A DNA stretch of 64,000 nt from Rotaria socialis (GCA_905331475.1 CAJNYU010002679.1:164221-228220), one strand, 5' to 3'; numbered from the stretch's first letter, positions 12,351 to 27,446 are shown. Numbers and translations: made by a program. Notes: generated by a model from the sequence alone, not told the origin.

Positions 12351-14053
12351 ATGTGGATGTATTTCCCGATTCTTAGAAGAAATCCTAAATATCGTCTTCT
12401 CTGTGTAATTGCTATTCTATTATGGATGCTAATTACAATGGCAGTATTTCATCGACCAGCACATACAAAGCTAGTTCAATTTTCACCGTTAGAATTGAGT
12501 AATCCAGAGCCGATTAATATTATTAACAAAGAATATGTTCCACTTATTCATCAACCGTTCACATCGTTTTTAATACGAGGTATTGTTATTTTTTATCCAC
12601 ATGATCAAGAACATGTTTTCTTATCTGAACTATTCTGGCTGTTTCGTTCATGGATCGAAATGATGAAAGATGAACCACCATCGTGGAGAACAGACCTAGT
12701 TATTTATACAGGAGTTTTTACTAGGAATCTTCAACAACTTGGGTGTGTTTTTAATCGTATTCGAATTGATCGAAAAGAACGACCTCAATGCCGTGTTTTT
12801 CCTTATAAACGTATACATTTACGTGATCTAAATGACAAAAAAGATACGGACGATCATCTCTTTCAACAATTTGATCTTGAACGTTCAATATTACTAAAGA
12901 AACATCTTCAAACATATGAATATGTAGATTCAATTAATATTATTGCCGAATGTTACACATCATTTGCTATGTATGATTATATTCTACGCACAGATATCGA
13001 CGTTTTTCTAACACGATATTTTGGTCGTTTTGTTCCATTCAACGCTACACTACTTGTTGGTCGCGGGGGTTATTCAACGCCATTTAATACAGCACGTTTA
13101 AGACGTATTGCAACAAATATGGAGTGGTTATATGCAAATATCACTAATATTGGTTCAACTTGGTAATTAATCTACTAGACTAGAGAGAAAAGTTTAGCCT
13201 GGCGCAAAAATAAACAGATGAAGGGTTTACAAGTTCATATTGTCTTACCTCACGACACTCATACATTTATGTTTAGCATTGAGAACTAGAAAATTCGTTT
13301 ATTTATGAATGTCAACAAAATTTGAAAATAGAATAGCATACGAATTTCATAAATGCTGAAAAGAGAAAACTAAAAAACGGATCGCCGTTGAGAGGATTCA
13401 TTTGTAATCTCACATTTGTGTCAATGTTTAATAATCATATTTATTTGCAATTAAAAATCTCTTCTTTTCCTAATAGGTATGGACCACCGCGGTTAGCTCA
13501 ACGTATTGCTAATTTTAGTTTAAAAGCTATGTTACATCTTTCAATAAATGAATTTACTGAACCAGAACGACAACGAAAAATGGGTGTTCTTGTATGTGAA
13601 TCGCGATTTTTTACTATTTGAAATATAGAAAATATTAGCTTTGAATAGCTTTGGCCTGATTGGTATTACGGTGTACTTCTGTTATATAGCTGTGAATTAG
13701 CAATAAATCATTTAAAATTATCGGAAAATATTAGCCTAGGCCTGGCTTATACGTTTTTAGATCAATCGACCACTGATACAGATCAATATGATATGGAAAA
13801 AAATAATCGTTTACATTTACATTCTTGGCATACGTTTGAAAGATTTTCAAAATTCGACTTCAAAGCTGGAAAATATAATCGTATTCATCCACGTAAATTT
13901 ATGATGGATGCATCAGCGCGTGGCTATGTAAGTGAGGTTTTCTTAGAAGAATCGTTGATTTTATTCTTATTTTAGGCTATGCGAATGGCATTAGAATCTC
14001 GTTTAATGTCTCATGCGGGACTGAAAGCAGAGCTTATGAATGCGAAACAGTAG
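12351..14053 (+). CDS. DUF7164-like type II membrane protein, copy 3
   Basis: This complete gene has exons 12351-13162, 13477-13591, 13649-13927 and 13976-14053 (TAG), giving 427 residues. The signal-anchor segment at about residues 15-33 (LLCVIAILLWMLITMAVF) sits in the same exon as the catalytic-like domain, whereas copy 2 has an intron after its anchor. Conserved blocks are FRSWIEMMKDE (98-108), WRTDLVIYTG, QCRVF, YVDSINIIAE and TDIDVF (214-219). GGYSTPFNTARL, NIGSTWYGPP, LWPDWYYGVL and DQSTTD follow. HCWHT of the sisters is HSWHT here, so that cysteine is lost. A 57 bp intron (13592-13648) interrupts VL|LWPDW, which is uninterrupted in copy 2. Head-to-tail order on one strand points to tandem duplication. 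The role is probably secretory-pathway glycan modification, by inference only. Confidence 0.9.
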
Positions 14054-15500
14054 TGAAGACTGTAGTTTTATTTCTCCTATATCAAACTACCTTTATTTAT
14101 GTTCTTTTATTACCTACTACTAATAAAAATATTTCTAATTATTGTTACTTTAAAAAAATATTTCAATTTCGTGAAACAAGTCTTTTCAGTTAATAAACTT
14201 AATTTTTAGATTTTTTTCTAATAATTATTTGAAAAAATTCTCGATATTAAATGATAGATTTCCGAAGATTTTAAATTAAGTCATTTACACTTTGCCAGAG
14301 TCATTGTAATTACTAACAATAGAATCTATTTTCTTTATCAGTTTCTATTCAGTGATATCGTCCTACATAGATATGCTTGACACAAACTCGAAGTAACTTT
14401 GATAAAAAAAAAACTGCGAAATTTAATACTTGTATTCTGATAGATCTTCTGATGAAAATCTGTTATTTTGTTGGCTATGAAAGGGCGATTTTATCGTTTA
14501 AAATGTTTAATACTTTCATTTCAAATGAATCAAATATCCATTACTTTCTATACATCTTATCCCCGTCATATAAATCAGCTGTTACTTAATGTGTGTCGAT
14601 ATGATGGCAAAGATACTCTGTCAAATGTTTCAATTACTAGTCTTCATTAGCCATGTAGAGCATTGCGAAACCTTGTATTCAAGTACTTCATAAAAGACCC
14701 TGGCAAATACAGCCGCGGTGGAGCTGTGATTTAAACAGGAGTTAAGAGTTCCGTCCCATGTATTAGTCTAAAGTAAGAGTAAATTGAATAAATCTTTAGA
14801 AAACGTGACTAAATGCATTGCAATCCAATCTTTTTTAATAATCACCGTTGTTCATAATGCGAAAGTATACTTGATGTTCTTGAACATTTTTTTTTATGTA
14901 TTTTCAAATATTTTGCATTGTGTGAATCTGAAATCGACTTTTTGTTTCGAAAGACCTGTAAACTCCGTCATCTAAACAGTAATCGTCATTTCTAAGATAA
15001 GCTGAATTTGACGAGCAGTTGATGAGGATGCATTCTATTGCAGCATGAATGCGAATCCATTCAGATCAAATTAGTAGAGAAAGGAATATCTTCCGATTAT
15101 AAGTAAATCTATGTTCATCTTTATTAGAATGAGATGAAACAAATTGCAATTGCAATTCGTGTCTCAATCTCGTCTGTGTATGAATTTCTTCTAAGACAAT
15201 CGACGAGTTATTCATATGTCGATGGTTAATGACCTCTATCGGTATGTTTACAAGCAACTTAGTTTTGTTCTCTTTCAAGTTGATTCAAATTAACGTATCA
15301 GATAAAGCTTTGAAAAGAAAATTGACATGGCGTAATTGTTTAGTTCTTCCACTTTGTTTTTACATTTAATAAAACTTTTTCGATCCATACACACACATCT
15401 AACTTATTTTAGATGACTTCTATTGACAAAAATGACTGAATTCATCAATGAAAATCATTCTATAACAAATTTTTAATAAATCTTCAATCTTGTTCTAATC
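14054..15500. other. Intergenic DNA before INTS1
   Basis: About 1.45 kb of AT-rich DNA. Open frames at 14377-14650, 14784-14975 and 15066-15278 (-) lack domains, splice context and homology to anything I recognise. The INTS1 promoter should lie at the right end, but no element could be assigned. Confidence 0.45.
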
Positions 15501-18500
15501 ATGACTAGCCGCGAAGGATTAAATCGAAATCGCTTGCGACAAGCAACTCCAAATGTTGATCAAGTTTTAACACCATTAGGACGAGTGGTGGCAAGTACAG
15601 TTCCTTCTGGTTCAACTTCAACATCTGTACCAACAACAGTTGTACAAAATTCTGGTAATATTCGTCAACGTTACACTTTGCATACGCCGCTTACAGATGA
15701 TGTCGAAACTAATTCGAATTCCATTGTTATTCTAGGTACATTCGATACATCAATCCAGGCACCAATAATGACATTTGATGCTGAACAATTTCGTTCAGAT
15801 ATTAAAACGCACGGCAATGATGAAAAACGTTTAGAACAATTAATAATCAATGCAATAAATTATTTCATCGCAACATCGAAACGTGCACCACAACAAGTAG
15901 TTGATTATACGGTGCTAACATTTCTTGCATGGACTGCATCGTTGCATGGAGAAATTTTTCGATTACCATCTGTATTAAAAGCCATGTGCACTTTACTTAA
16001 AGGATCAGCATTAACAAAAATAATGAAAACTTTTCCCACGATTAATAATGGAAATAATCTAGGATTGACAACAACACCATATACACTTGTTTGCCAAATA
16101 CTTTGGATTGCTTTTAAAGTAAGAACCGATTATTTTCTTCACTTTCTCTTATGTAAATTTTCTAAGTCAATGAGCTAGTCTTTTATTGAATGCAAACCAA
16201 ACGAGTTCTTTTTAGCCTTTAAAGAAGTTCATTGAGAGCGAATCTGTGTTTACTATTAAGATTAATGAACTGAAAATAATGACGTGTTCATCATTTCCTG
16301 CTCAAACGCTCCAATAAATTGCTATCGTGCATCTGCTAAAACATATGACTTAGCCATTTGTTGAGAATATTCTACAAGAATAAGTGTGTTAAGAAGAAAG
16401 CAAAAACTATGCTATTCAATTACCGTACTTTCTGGGACTCATATCCTTTCGTTTGGGATTTATGTTAACTTAGAAAATGTTTTGTCCAGGCTGGTCAAAA
16501 GGACTACATGCTTTTATCTTCAAGTCCTAACGATATACCTTTTAAAAGTCTTAGTATCATGATCCTGTGTGCCCCATTTATAAAAATGTAAAGATTTGTA
16601 GAGACCGATGTTGTTTTTCTGATTGCTCTCAATTTAATCGCTGTTATTTTTCCACTCTAGGATCAAACTCATTGGCCCGATGAATTCATTGAAGCCTATG
16701 TTGAAGATGCGTTAGGTGAACAAAATTGGATAAAAAATCCTGATTGTCGACTTTTTGTTTCAAATATTCAAACTGCTTTTAATACTCGTCCATGTACATG
16801 GAAATTAGATGGATTTAAACTCTATCCAGTTGTTCCAATGTCTACTAGTACAACAATAACAACACAAATATCATCAACACTCAACGATGAAACTAGTAAT
16901 GATAGCAATAATAACAGCGAATCATTAACACTACCAGTTACCGAATCGGAATCATCACTGCAAACAATAGATGATGCCATTCTTAACAACAATAATAATA
17001 ATACAGATATTCAATTAATTCTTTCACGTTATGAAAAGCGTTCTCAGCAAATTCAAAATTTATTACAAAGTTTATTAACTACAAATGCTAAAATAAAATC
17101 TACTATTGGAAACTCAACAAATTTAAATACGAATGCATCAATAACAACACCAGCTGGTACAAGTCAACCGCATGAAACCGACAAACTGCTCTATTTACTT
17201 GAACAATTATGTGGTCTATCTGATATACGTTTACATATATTATCTCGACTTGATATATGGTTACAAAATCCAAAATTAAACCGTACGGCTGAAAAATTAA
17301 TGGTAGCACTTTGCGAAAATCTAACTAAACCAACAACAATGAACAATCATCATCATCAATTGACCAATGGACATTCGATTAATAATGATTTATCTTACAT
17401 AGATGAACGCGCTATTGAACAATTAGTTAATTTACGTTTTAAAGTACGCGCATCAAATGCCACTAGTAAAATGTACATACTATGTATACGTGAAATGGTT
17501 AAAATTGATGCTAATCTAGTTGATATAATTGTACGTTTTATTGTGCACAATGAATTACAGCAAATTTCCATATCGTCAGCAGTACTATCACAAACAACAA
17601 AAAATCCAAATAATCTATCATTGCTTCATGCTTGTTGTCAATCACAACCTGAACATACTTGTCAATCGTTAGCATATTCAATACAGAATATTCTTCTTTT
17701 AACGAATGTAACAACGACATCGAAAGATTATGATAATTTATTAAAACTTATTCGGCCATTCATTCGTGATCTTATGCGATATGCAAAAAATGAGTTCGAT
17801 TCAATGAGATTTTGCATGTATTTAATTGATATGCATTATTCTAATAATTTACAGCAACAATTTTGGACTATGGTTCAACAACCAGTAAGAGGAATTTAGT
17901 TATGATTTGCTCCTATAATTTCTTTTAATGTTCAAAGCTAACATCGTGAGAATATATTGAAATCGTAGAGAAAAAGACTAAAATAAAATTTTATAGTTTT
18001 ATGATATGACGTTTTCGTGGGTTATTATTTAGATTCTATTTTTAATAGTTTATCAGGCTGAGATGAAATGGTTGCTTCATAGAAAAAAAGCTTACATCGA
18101 AAACAGAAAAATCAGGAGCCATTAAAATATATATCTTTTGTCCTTTAGGATCCTCCAAGTAACGAAATAACATCAAATCGTTTATTGAAACGTCTATTAG
18201 AGTGTGATATGTCAACACGTGAACGATTTCTCTATGCTATATGTGATATAATTCCCATGATAATTCTCGCATCAGCTCAAGCATTTAATTCAACAAATAA
18301 TACAATAAATCCCAATGCTCCAACAACACGTTTAATCGCACCAATAAATAATGAGCAATGGTTATTATTTATTCAACGTATATCATTTATTCAATGTAGT
18401 TCATGTTTATTTTTTCTCTATACATTGCCACGTTTATTCGATTCAACATCATCGATAAATCCAATAAATTACGTCACATGTTTATATAGTATATTATTCA

Positions 18501-21500
18501 CGGCACAAGTCAATTCATATTTGCGTATTGAAAATTGGCCACCAGAAGAACCACTTGGTTTACGTAATGATCTATTTCGTTTATCATCTGAAATTCCATT
18601 ACTTGGTGAAACTCTCTATTTACTTATGCAAATTGGTTTAACACCACAATTTCGTATAAATCCATCGATTATAGTTGATTTAATTGATCTCATTGTCCGA
18701 CGTACATTAAATGTTGAACAAAAAATGCCGAATGATTATGTATCCCTATATCTTCGTCTACCTGAAAATCGTTGTGAAATACTTCTTAAGAAATTTTTCG
18801 ATCTAACTCGCTATCATATTCCTATTCAAATACAATTTCCATCAACATATCAAATACCGAAGAATTTATTTATAACAGAAATCTTTTGGAAATCATGTCT
18901 AATATGTTTACTATTAGCATCGCATGATCCGCAAATGTTCGGCCGTTTTATATGGACATCAGTACCTCAAATACGCCTATTTATGGAAATGCTATTAACA
19001 GGTGATTATACATATCCACCAAAATCAATGATTGAAACAAAAGATTTTCTCGAGAAATTCTATGCAAATGAACGTTTACAATTGCGTGAAGAAAAAGATT
19101 CAATATTAGAATTAGAAAAATATTTAGCATCACCGAAAATCATCGATGAAACGAATAGTCAATTATTAGGTAAAATTATCCTATTGGATTTGCAACAAAT
19201 TAAACGGCCTGCAACACATGAGAAAAATGAAAAGAATTTTTATAATCTTATACAGGGTTTTAATAATTTATATAAATTATCGTCGATGTTATGTCGTTGT
19301 CGTTCGCCAGATTTCATTTTAAATGTATTAAATAGAAAAGAACAACAAGGAAAAAATGCGTTCGATTCACAGACATCATGGTTAACGAGTTTAATTGATT
19401 CGAATATTGATTGTTTAAATGTTTTTCCAATTATTTGTCTATGTGATTATTTTCAACATATGATTATGATTTATAATAATAAGTCTATTCTAAATTCACC
19501 ATCGAAAAAAACTCTACATGCACTAGAAACTATTCTAATAAGATTTAAATCTATTATTCAAGCAGTTAAACAACAAATTTTGTCAAATACACAGGTAAGA
19601 TATTTAGCAGTTAATATGTCTTTACAAGGAATATCTTCGAAATGATAAATTTCATTCGAATCAAAACTAAGAATTAAACTCCCGATTGTACTCCTTACTA
19701 TTCTTATCATAAAAGAAAACGAATTACCGATCCAGTCAATAGTTTACCCGAATTTTCTTCTACGAAAGTGAGTCATTTAGAAACCTACAAAAAAAAATAG
19801 GCCTAGTCCCATCGCATGCTGCATAAACTTCGAAACGACCAATCAGATTTTCCTATGACTGTTCTTCTCATCTGTTTGATAAAATAAATGTGTTTTTTTT
19901 TAATTTCTTTTAGAAATCAACTTTAAATTCTCCTCAAATCGATGATATGACATGTATTCTCAATTATTTTTTCAATTGTCTTAATTCTAATATATCAACA
20001 GTGCGTACAAATGCTTGGCTTTGTTTATATATAATTCTCAACGAAAACCATCAAATTCAAAATATTGAAAATCTTCTATCGAAATTCGATCAATTGCCTG
20101 AAACATATATTGAATTAATCTTATCAACAATAACACAATTCAAATCTCTAGATCACACTCAACTGTTAGTAAAACAAACTCTATCGGAAACATGTCATTT
20201 TGAAACTAATATATATATATTACATTGTTCCATTATGTATATTATTGATAATTGTCATATTGATTCAAATAGTGATATATCATTACTATCAAATTTAGCA
20301 CGAGCATTAAATCGGCGACATTCAATACTTTATTTACTGATTCAATATGATAAACAAGAAAAAATTTCAAAATTAATCGAAAACTTTTTTCGTTTCATTA
20401 TTATTATGTTAATGAAAAAAATTGAATATTCATTAAAGCATCCAATTGAGATTAATAGCGATGAGAATTATGATGAAAAATTCTCAACCAACACTCAAAC
20501 ATACCTAATGTTACCAGGTTTAAATGCGGAACAAATAAATATTATTAAACAATTGGAAAATCATGTGAACTTAAAGGATGATTATAAATGGTCAACAAAT
20601 ATGAATAAGCATTACATACAAATTGATTCAGTGCTCATTGAATTGTTGTTAATCTTTTTAGCTTATTTTGATTTTAATAATTCAAAATTGAAAGCGTTAG
20701 CTGATATAGCAAGTTTACTTCAACAATTTTTTCTTAATATAAAATCAACACCTTGCTTTACAACAATTAAACAATTCAATCCACCGGTACCGGTAAAACA
20801 ATCGCAAGACGAGGTAAAGTTTCATTCTATTTTTAGACCTCAGATTGGTCCGAGAGTATTGGAGTAGCATTCGGTTAATTAAAAACTTGTTTTTTTTTGA
20901 TAATTTCACTGATCAAAACAAAATGAATTCGATCACTTCATTTCGTTCTTGTTTCCTATGAATTATTTGTTATTCTTTCAGAGTAAATCTGTTGACGACA
21001 GTAAAGATGATCATTTTAAACAATTCGCCATAGAAGATATTGATCCACCAGAACCTACACGTAAACGACGTAGATCACATACGAATTCGACTGAAAAAGT
21101 TTTTGTCGCATCTTCAACAAAAGCGAACTATCGTATTGTTCCAATCAACAATGAAAATGAACAATCATTATTTCTTTCGGATGATTTACAATATTTTATA
21201 TTTAAATCAAATAATTTTTCATTGGTTAAACGATGTATTGATCAAGCATCATTATCAACATGTTTGAAAATGTTTAAAATATCTGCAACATCACATGAAA
21301 ATATCAATTGTTTATGTCAACGTCTAAATCAATTAATCGATCTATCATCCAAACAGATTCATACTTATATTAAGCAATCTTCATTTATACTTCCTTTAAT
21401 AAATCGATGGATTATTGAACAATTACCGGAAGCTATTAAACTTGGTGAAAAATTAAGAAAGCTGTCAGAAAAAAAGAAAAAATCCCATAGGTAAGTAGAA

Positions 21501-24500
21501 ATCCTTTCACAGTCGTCTAGTACTGTTAGTTCAATCAAGAGCAGCATGAAAGTCGTACCCTGATGAAAATTATCTCCTTTCATTAGGTCAAGACAGAAAT
21601 CATTGTTAGTTGTACTCAGGGAAAAGTCTTTCATCATAGATCTTTTCCTTAAATTCTTCTATTAAACTAAATATATATTTTCTTCAGTGCCACTCAAGAA
21701 AAATCATCTGATAAAAGCGTTCGTTTAATTCCAACGAGTTCACGTATGTCTTCGTCAATAGTCGATCAAATTCATTCGTTTGATATTCGTATAAATGATT
21801 TATGTAATAAAAAATCGTCTGATGAAATTTCAAATGACAATCGAATGGATACATCGGATATAGAGTTTAATATACCATGGAAAAATTTAGATGAATGTGA
21901 AGAATTACTTAAATATTTAATCAATAAGAAAACTTCTTCAATAAAACGTCGTCAATTACTCGTCCAACTGCAATGGTTAACAAATATGTCCGAGGACTAT
22001 TGCTTTCAATTATGTCAAACGATGTTAAAATGTTGTTATTCAACATATAAACATGAATTTATAAATAATCTTAATCAACAATTCAACTGTTCATTTGTTC
22101 TATTGGGCATTCTAATGAAAAGTAAATTGTTAAGTAATGATTTTGTTAAACTACTCAATTTATTAGAATCTGATTGTAATTCTAATGAAAGTTTACTTCT
22201 AATGAAAATAAAACAATTGAAACGTATGACCAATCAATTAGAAGAATTAAAATTAACAACGAAATCCAATGTAAATTTACTACCAGATGAACAAATTAAA
22301 CAGAATCTAACTATTGATCATATGTTAAATATATTCATTAGTTCTGATTCATTAAACGATTGGAGAATTGAACAGCAATTTTATAAATATTTTAAATCAA
22401 ATAATGAACATGAAGATGAATGTAAACATTTATTAATGAATGTACTTGTTGAAGCGGAATACAAATTATCGGAGCCAACTATTGGAATGATTCTAGATCA
22501 ATTAGAAAGAATAGATTACAAATCTTCAAGGTAATCATTTTAAACTGATACTCACAGAAAAGAAAGATAAAGATTGTTTTGTTGATAGTAGATTATGTAA
22601 ATTGGAAAATCGCTGTTTTATGTCATTCTAAATTTCATAAAAAAAAATTTAGGAAAATTATTAATGATATGCGCTATTAATATATCTAGATGAGTTTTTA
22701 AAATAAGGTCTCCTTGAATATTGCTACTATTATTTGGACTATAGTGCTAGTATGAATTAGCTATACAAATAAGAGAAAAGTTTCTAAGCCACCACACGTA
22801 CTTTAAATCTAGTTATGCCTTAGAATTGAAATAGCTGTGAGATTCTCAAAAGCTACTATTCTTCTTGACGTCTGTCTCTATGCAAAATCTTAATATAAAA
22901 TTCAAAACATTAGTTTTCCTCAAGACAACCATAGTATTCATTTAGGCGTTAACATGAAAGTATTTGCAACTCATTTGGGATTAGATACTCGATGGAAGAA
23001 AATATTGATTCAGCAGTTACTATAACAAGCATGCTGATTTGTACTAGAAAGAAAAAACAACAACTAATCAAATCCTATTGATAAAATTATTTCTTTAGAT
23101 CATCAAATACATCGATCTATGCCAATCATCTATTATTTTTCCAACGAACAGATTCCTCAATATCTCAACGTTTATTATTAAAGAAATTTCTCCATTCTTG
23201 CGATTGGTCAACAATTCTCAATTGTATTTATGATCTTCTAACATTGAATTCGTCGAATTCAAATCCACGTTTATCAGTAGGCCATTTGAATTTCGAGCAC
23301 AATCGTTTATTACCAACGCATCCTTTAAAGCAATCTCATTCGTCGCTACTAAACCATCGTGATAGTACATTAATACTTGATATGTTAGAAGCATTTATAA
23401 AACTATCACCTTTATGGTCTGGAAGAGAATTTAAAATGCTTGATCGTTGCCATGATGAATTATTAATTGATTTAAATGAACAACATATCTATACACTAAT
23501 AATTTACATACTCGATGAAGGTTATCGTCGATATTTATCTAAAGAAAATCTCTATGAGCAATATCAAAAACGTTATGAAACAATAATATATTATTTAATA
23601 AAACATTCAGATAAAAAATCATTATTTCAGTATTGTTTACAAAAAATTTTCATTGATTCTGATACAATGCTATGGATAAAAAATATTCTAACATCATTCT
23701 ATTTTATTATTTATATAAACCAATCAGATTTATTTAATGAAAATTTCTATTTAATCTTACCGAATTTATTCTCAGAAATTAAACAACAATATAAGAAAAT
23801 TAATTTTATTAATACAAACTATGATTATATTATTCATGATTTATTAATACGTTTAAATAGTTATGATTTAATAACCATTGAAAATTTCTATGAAATCAAT
23901 CTTTTATTGAAACAATATGTTTCGAAATACCCGATTTTGTTTCTCAGACATTTGAATGTTCTGAAATTGGATTTACAATCACGACTGTCAACATTAACCT
24001 ATGAAGAAGTAAATCGGCGAAGTTCAAAACAACGAACTTTATTTCATTCACTATTCGATTTAATTTATCGGTTAAAACCTTATATCTATGATCAGATCTA
24101 CGAAAATGATTTTCAATCGATTATTGATATTTACATACGTTTAGTACAAATTAATTTATCAGTATTAAATACATGTACAAAACAGAATATATTAACGTTT
24201 ACTTCTTTACATGATTTAATCTATTTAATTGATAGACTATTAAGTTTAATGTACGATTATTTATATTCAACAATTAATAATAATCAACATAATGCATTAT
24301 TTAAAACATATCATATCAAGTTCTTTGAGAAAATCAATGAGAAAATACAAACAAATAAAGATTTGTATCAATATTTAGCATCAAATAAACACAATCAAAT
24401 TTTGTATCATCTTAAACAATTAAAAATACTCTATGAAGCTATTAAAAGTGATGAAATTCCAGGTAAAATATGCATAGATTATTTATTTTAGCGCAGTAAC

Positions 24501-25645
24501 TAGTGAGATCATAACCTGACACCGGATATATTTAGAGTAAATAATTGTAAGCTTAATGAGATACGTGTTCTTGACCTTCGTTCAGTCAATTTATAGAAGA
24601 CCCGAGAAAAATGATTCTATTATTTATATTGAAAATTTCTATGTCTTTGCCATATTTACTGTCCTGCAGCCTTACAGAAAGAAGGTCAAGAAAAACTATC
24701 ATTTGGTTCTCTATGAAATAGAATCTTCTCTGAAAAAAACTTCAGGCGAAAATAAATGAATTGGTTTTTAGAGTCTTATCATCGAACAAAAATTAATTAA
24801 TTTCCTTCCACGCTGCATAATAAATCCATGAAGAAAATTTTAAAGATTATTTTGAATTCATTTAGAGTTAGTTCCGCTTAAAGAAATATACAGTATTGTC
24901 TTTGTGTTTATCATTTCTGATTTGCACGAAAATTTTATTTCTTTAAAATTTTCATTTAGATTTAACTAATACGATGCTCAATGAAATAGTCCCATTCAAT
25001 GTTCGTCTTTGTTTGGTCGATGGTACATTATCCGATAATAATTCTTCAAAACAATCCATATCTGATTCTTCGATACGTCATAAATCGCTTGATATTCAAT
25101 ATTATCGTATGAAATTATCTATATCCATTGATGAATATACATCTTCTATGATAATTGATGATGTATTATTAACATTGACCGATTTGAAATCTCATATAGA
25201 TCATTATCTTCCTATAGATCATATTGAATTAATACTTGATTCATTAACAAATTATCTTTTAAATGGTAATAAACAATTAATTGAACAAACCTATGAATTT
25301 ATATTAAAATATATTGAAAAATATCCACAATATTCATTGATATTTTATTCGGCATATATTAAATGTATATTATCAACAAATTTGATTGTATTTCAAATGG
25401 CTCTTGAACATTTTTCACATTTTATTATTTATTTTCAATCGAAAGCAAACGAACTTTTTAATATTCTACTTAAACAAGGTCTAATCAATAAAACTGACGT
25501 AACAACATCCATAACACAAGCCATACGTTTACTTAATCTTCATCGATACGATCCAATAACATATACGAATTTAACATCGGCAATGTCATCAAAAATAGCA
25601 ATAGCAACGACCACAACAACGACGACAACAACAACTAATGATTGA
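15501..25645 (+). CDS. INTS1: Integrator complex subunit 1
   Basis: The nine exons are 15501-16118, 16661-17884, 18149-19594, 19914-20813, 20982-21490, 21688-22530, 23099-24462 and 24960-25645 in the coding frame (eight listed blocks, all joining in phase), so the coding part has eight exons. The product is 2529 residues; vertebrate INTS1 is about 2190. INTS1 is a scaffold of the nuclear Integrator complex, which cleaves snRNA and paused nascent RNAs at RNA polymerase II. Diagnostic segments are the DUF3677-type block at about 105-190 (NAINYFIATSKRAP ... VLKAMCTLLKGS) and HWPDEFIEAYVEDALGE with NIQTAFNTRP just after the first intron. The remainder is helical-repeat-like and Leu/Ile-rich. Insertions rich in Asn, Ser and Thr (near 16850-17160) and a Thr run at the C-terminus explain much of the extra length. 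The ATG at 15501 opens the frame and no acceptor lies just upstream. Confidence 0.93.
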
Positions 25646-27446
25646 TTTCAAACAAAACAAAAAATTTCTGTCTTTCCTTGAAGTCTTTCTTCCATAATTG
25701 TCTGTTAGCTTAAAAAACAAAGTTAAATATATATATTTTTTTCTCTTTGTGTGTACGTGTATATATATATGTGTGTGTGTGTGTATGTGTATGTATTATT
25801 TTGGCCCATCAAAAAGGAAAAAAAATATTAGAACATAACACTAAGCAACAAATATAATGGGCTTTTTTCCTTTTGTTTCTTTGTTTTTTTTCTCATTTTG
25901 TTATTATTGTTGATGTTTGAGGAACTATCATTCTAGATATATGTGCATGCAATGGTTTGTGGTTGATCTTAAACCTGATTATATTCAAGAAATGATGAAC
26001 TGCGGATATTATTTGTTTTTTATGACTATAGGCTAATATTGGCGATATACAATGCGTTAGATCAAATCAATAATGGGGTTTTAGTTATGAAATATAGCTT
26101 CAGGACAAAACTAGGACTGCGATTAAATTACTTAAGTTAGAATAAATCTAGAGCGTCTGTCGGAAAACAAAAATAGAGATCAATGACGTCTTGATTTAGA
26201 AATACATCACCATCATATATGTATATACATATGCTACAGTTGACATGAGAATTTAGTTGAGATTGGAATAATAGTTTTAAACAAAGATAGAGAAAATAGA
26301 CACAAAAGAAAGCGAAGAAAAAAAAAAGAAAAAGAATTTCGAAAATCAAAATGCAAATAAAGTTATATGAACGATGTGGAAACTTTGTCTATGAGTTAAA
26401 TTTAACAAAGTATTTTCTAATTGATCATAATTTTAATTTCTTTTTCGAATTGGTGACCAAAATAAAACAAAAAAAAGAATTTTATTTTTTATTTTTCCTG
26501 TAACTCAATGCGCTCTTATCTCGCTTGTATGAGTCACACAGTAATTAATGTATCTTGTTCAACTGATACTTTAATATTAAAAGGAAATAAAATACTTCGT
26601 TGATTACGATATTAATGTTACATCATCAAATAAATATTTATTTATCCTAGTTTTACATTCTAACAAATTTAGTAGAATCTATTAATATCTAACTTTTTGT
26701 TATCATTTCTTTATTAATTTGAGTTTTAATAATCGATATTCGTCACTATGAAATAGACAATGATTAAACATAAATTATTAAGTTTCTTTTATATTAACTT
26801 ATTGATTTTTTCTAACGAAGAACGATTGTTGATAATAACACATCAAATGGACTATTTATATAAGAAACGTCTTTATTAATTTCATTAATAATTTTAAAAA
26901 AGCATCTACTTTCCTCCCATATCATTCGAATTAAAAACTCGTTCCATTTCCATCCCAGCTGCTCGAGACCCGTACTTCGAAATAACGATAGAGAAAATCT
27001 GTTTCTTTTCTTCTAGTATAGAAAGAAAGAAAAGCAATGTCCCAATGTCCCGAGCATTAAAACATGAACATTTATTCAGAATCTTTGTCGTTTTTCTCTC
27101 TTCAATCAGGAAAAATAGAAACAATTAATCTTGGGAACAAAAACGTTTCTTTTGAATCTACATACTTAATCAGACTATCTCATGTTGCTCACTAAAAAAT
27201 TTTATTTCTATGAATCACTTTCTCACAACATTTATAGAATAATCAACAATTCCAATCTCAACTAGATTCTAAACTCTACTGTCATATGTATATATTGTGA
27301 GAGGTACTTTTGAATTATCTCAAATGATTATTTTTGAATGGATGATAATTTTTCATTCTATGAACAATATATATCCTAGTCAAAAACGTTTTTAAGTAAT
27401 TAGAAACTAGCATTTAGAAAATAATTTTCGTTGTAGAAAAAATCTT
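25646..27446. other. 3' flank of INTS1 and spacer to PSMC3
   Basis: This stretch begins with the INTS1 3' untranslated region, including a TA/TG microsatellite at 25747-25796, and continues as very AT-rich spacer. Open frames at 26137-26349 (-) and 26906-27124 (-) are low-complexity and unsupported. Confidence 0.45.
25747..25796. repeat. TA/TG dinucleotide microsatellite
   Basis: Alternating TG and TA runs (GTGTATATATATATGTGTGT and similar) lie about 100 bp after the INTS1 stop codon, probably within its 3'UTR. Confidence 0.85.

Noticed and set aside
12172..12408. Hydrophobic 78-residue frame overlapping the start of DUF7164-like copy 3
   Set aside because: It is in a different frame from the conserved protein, and the ATG at 12351 already gives a good signal anchor.
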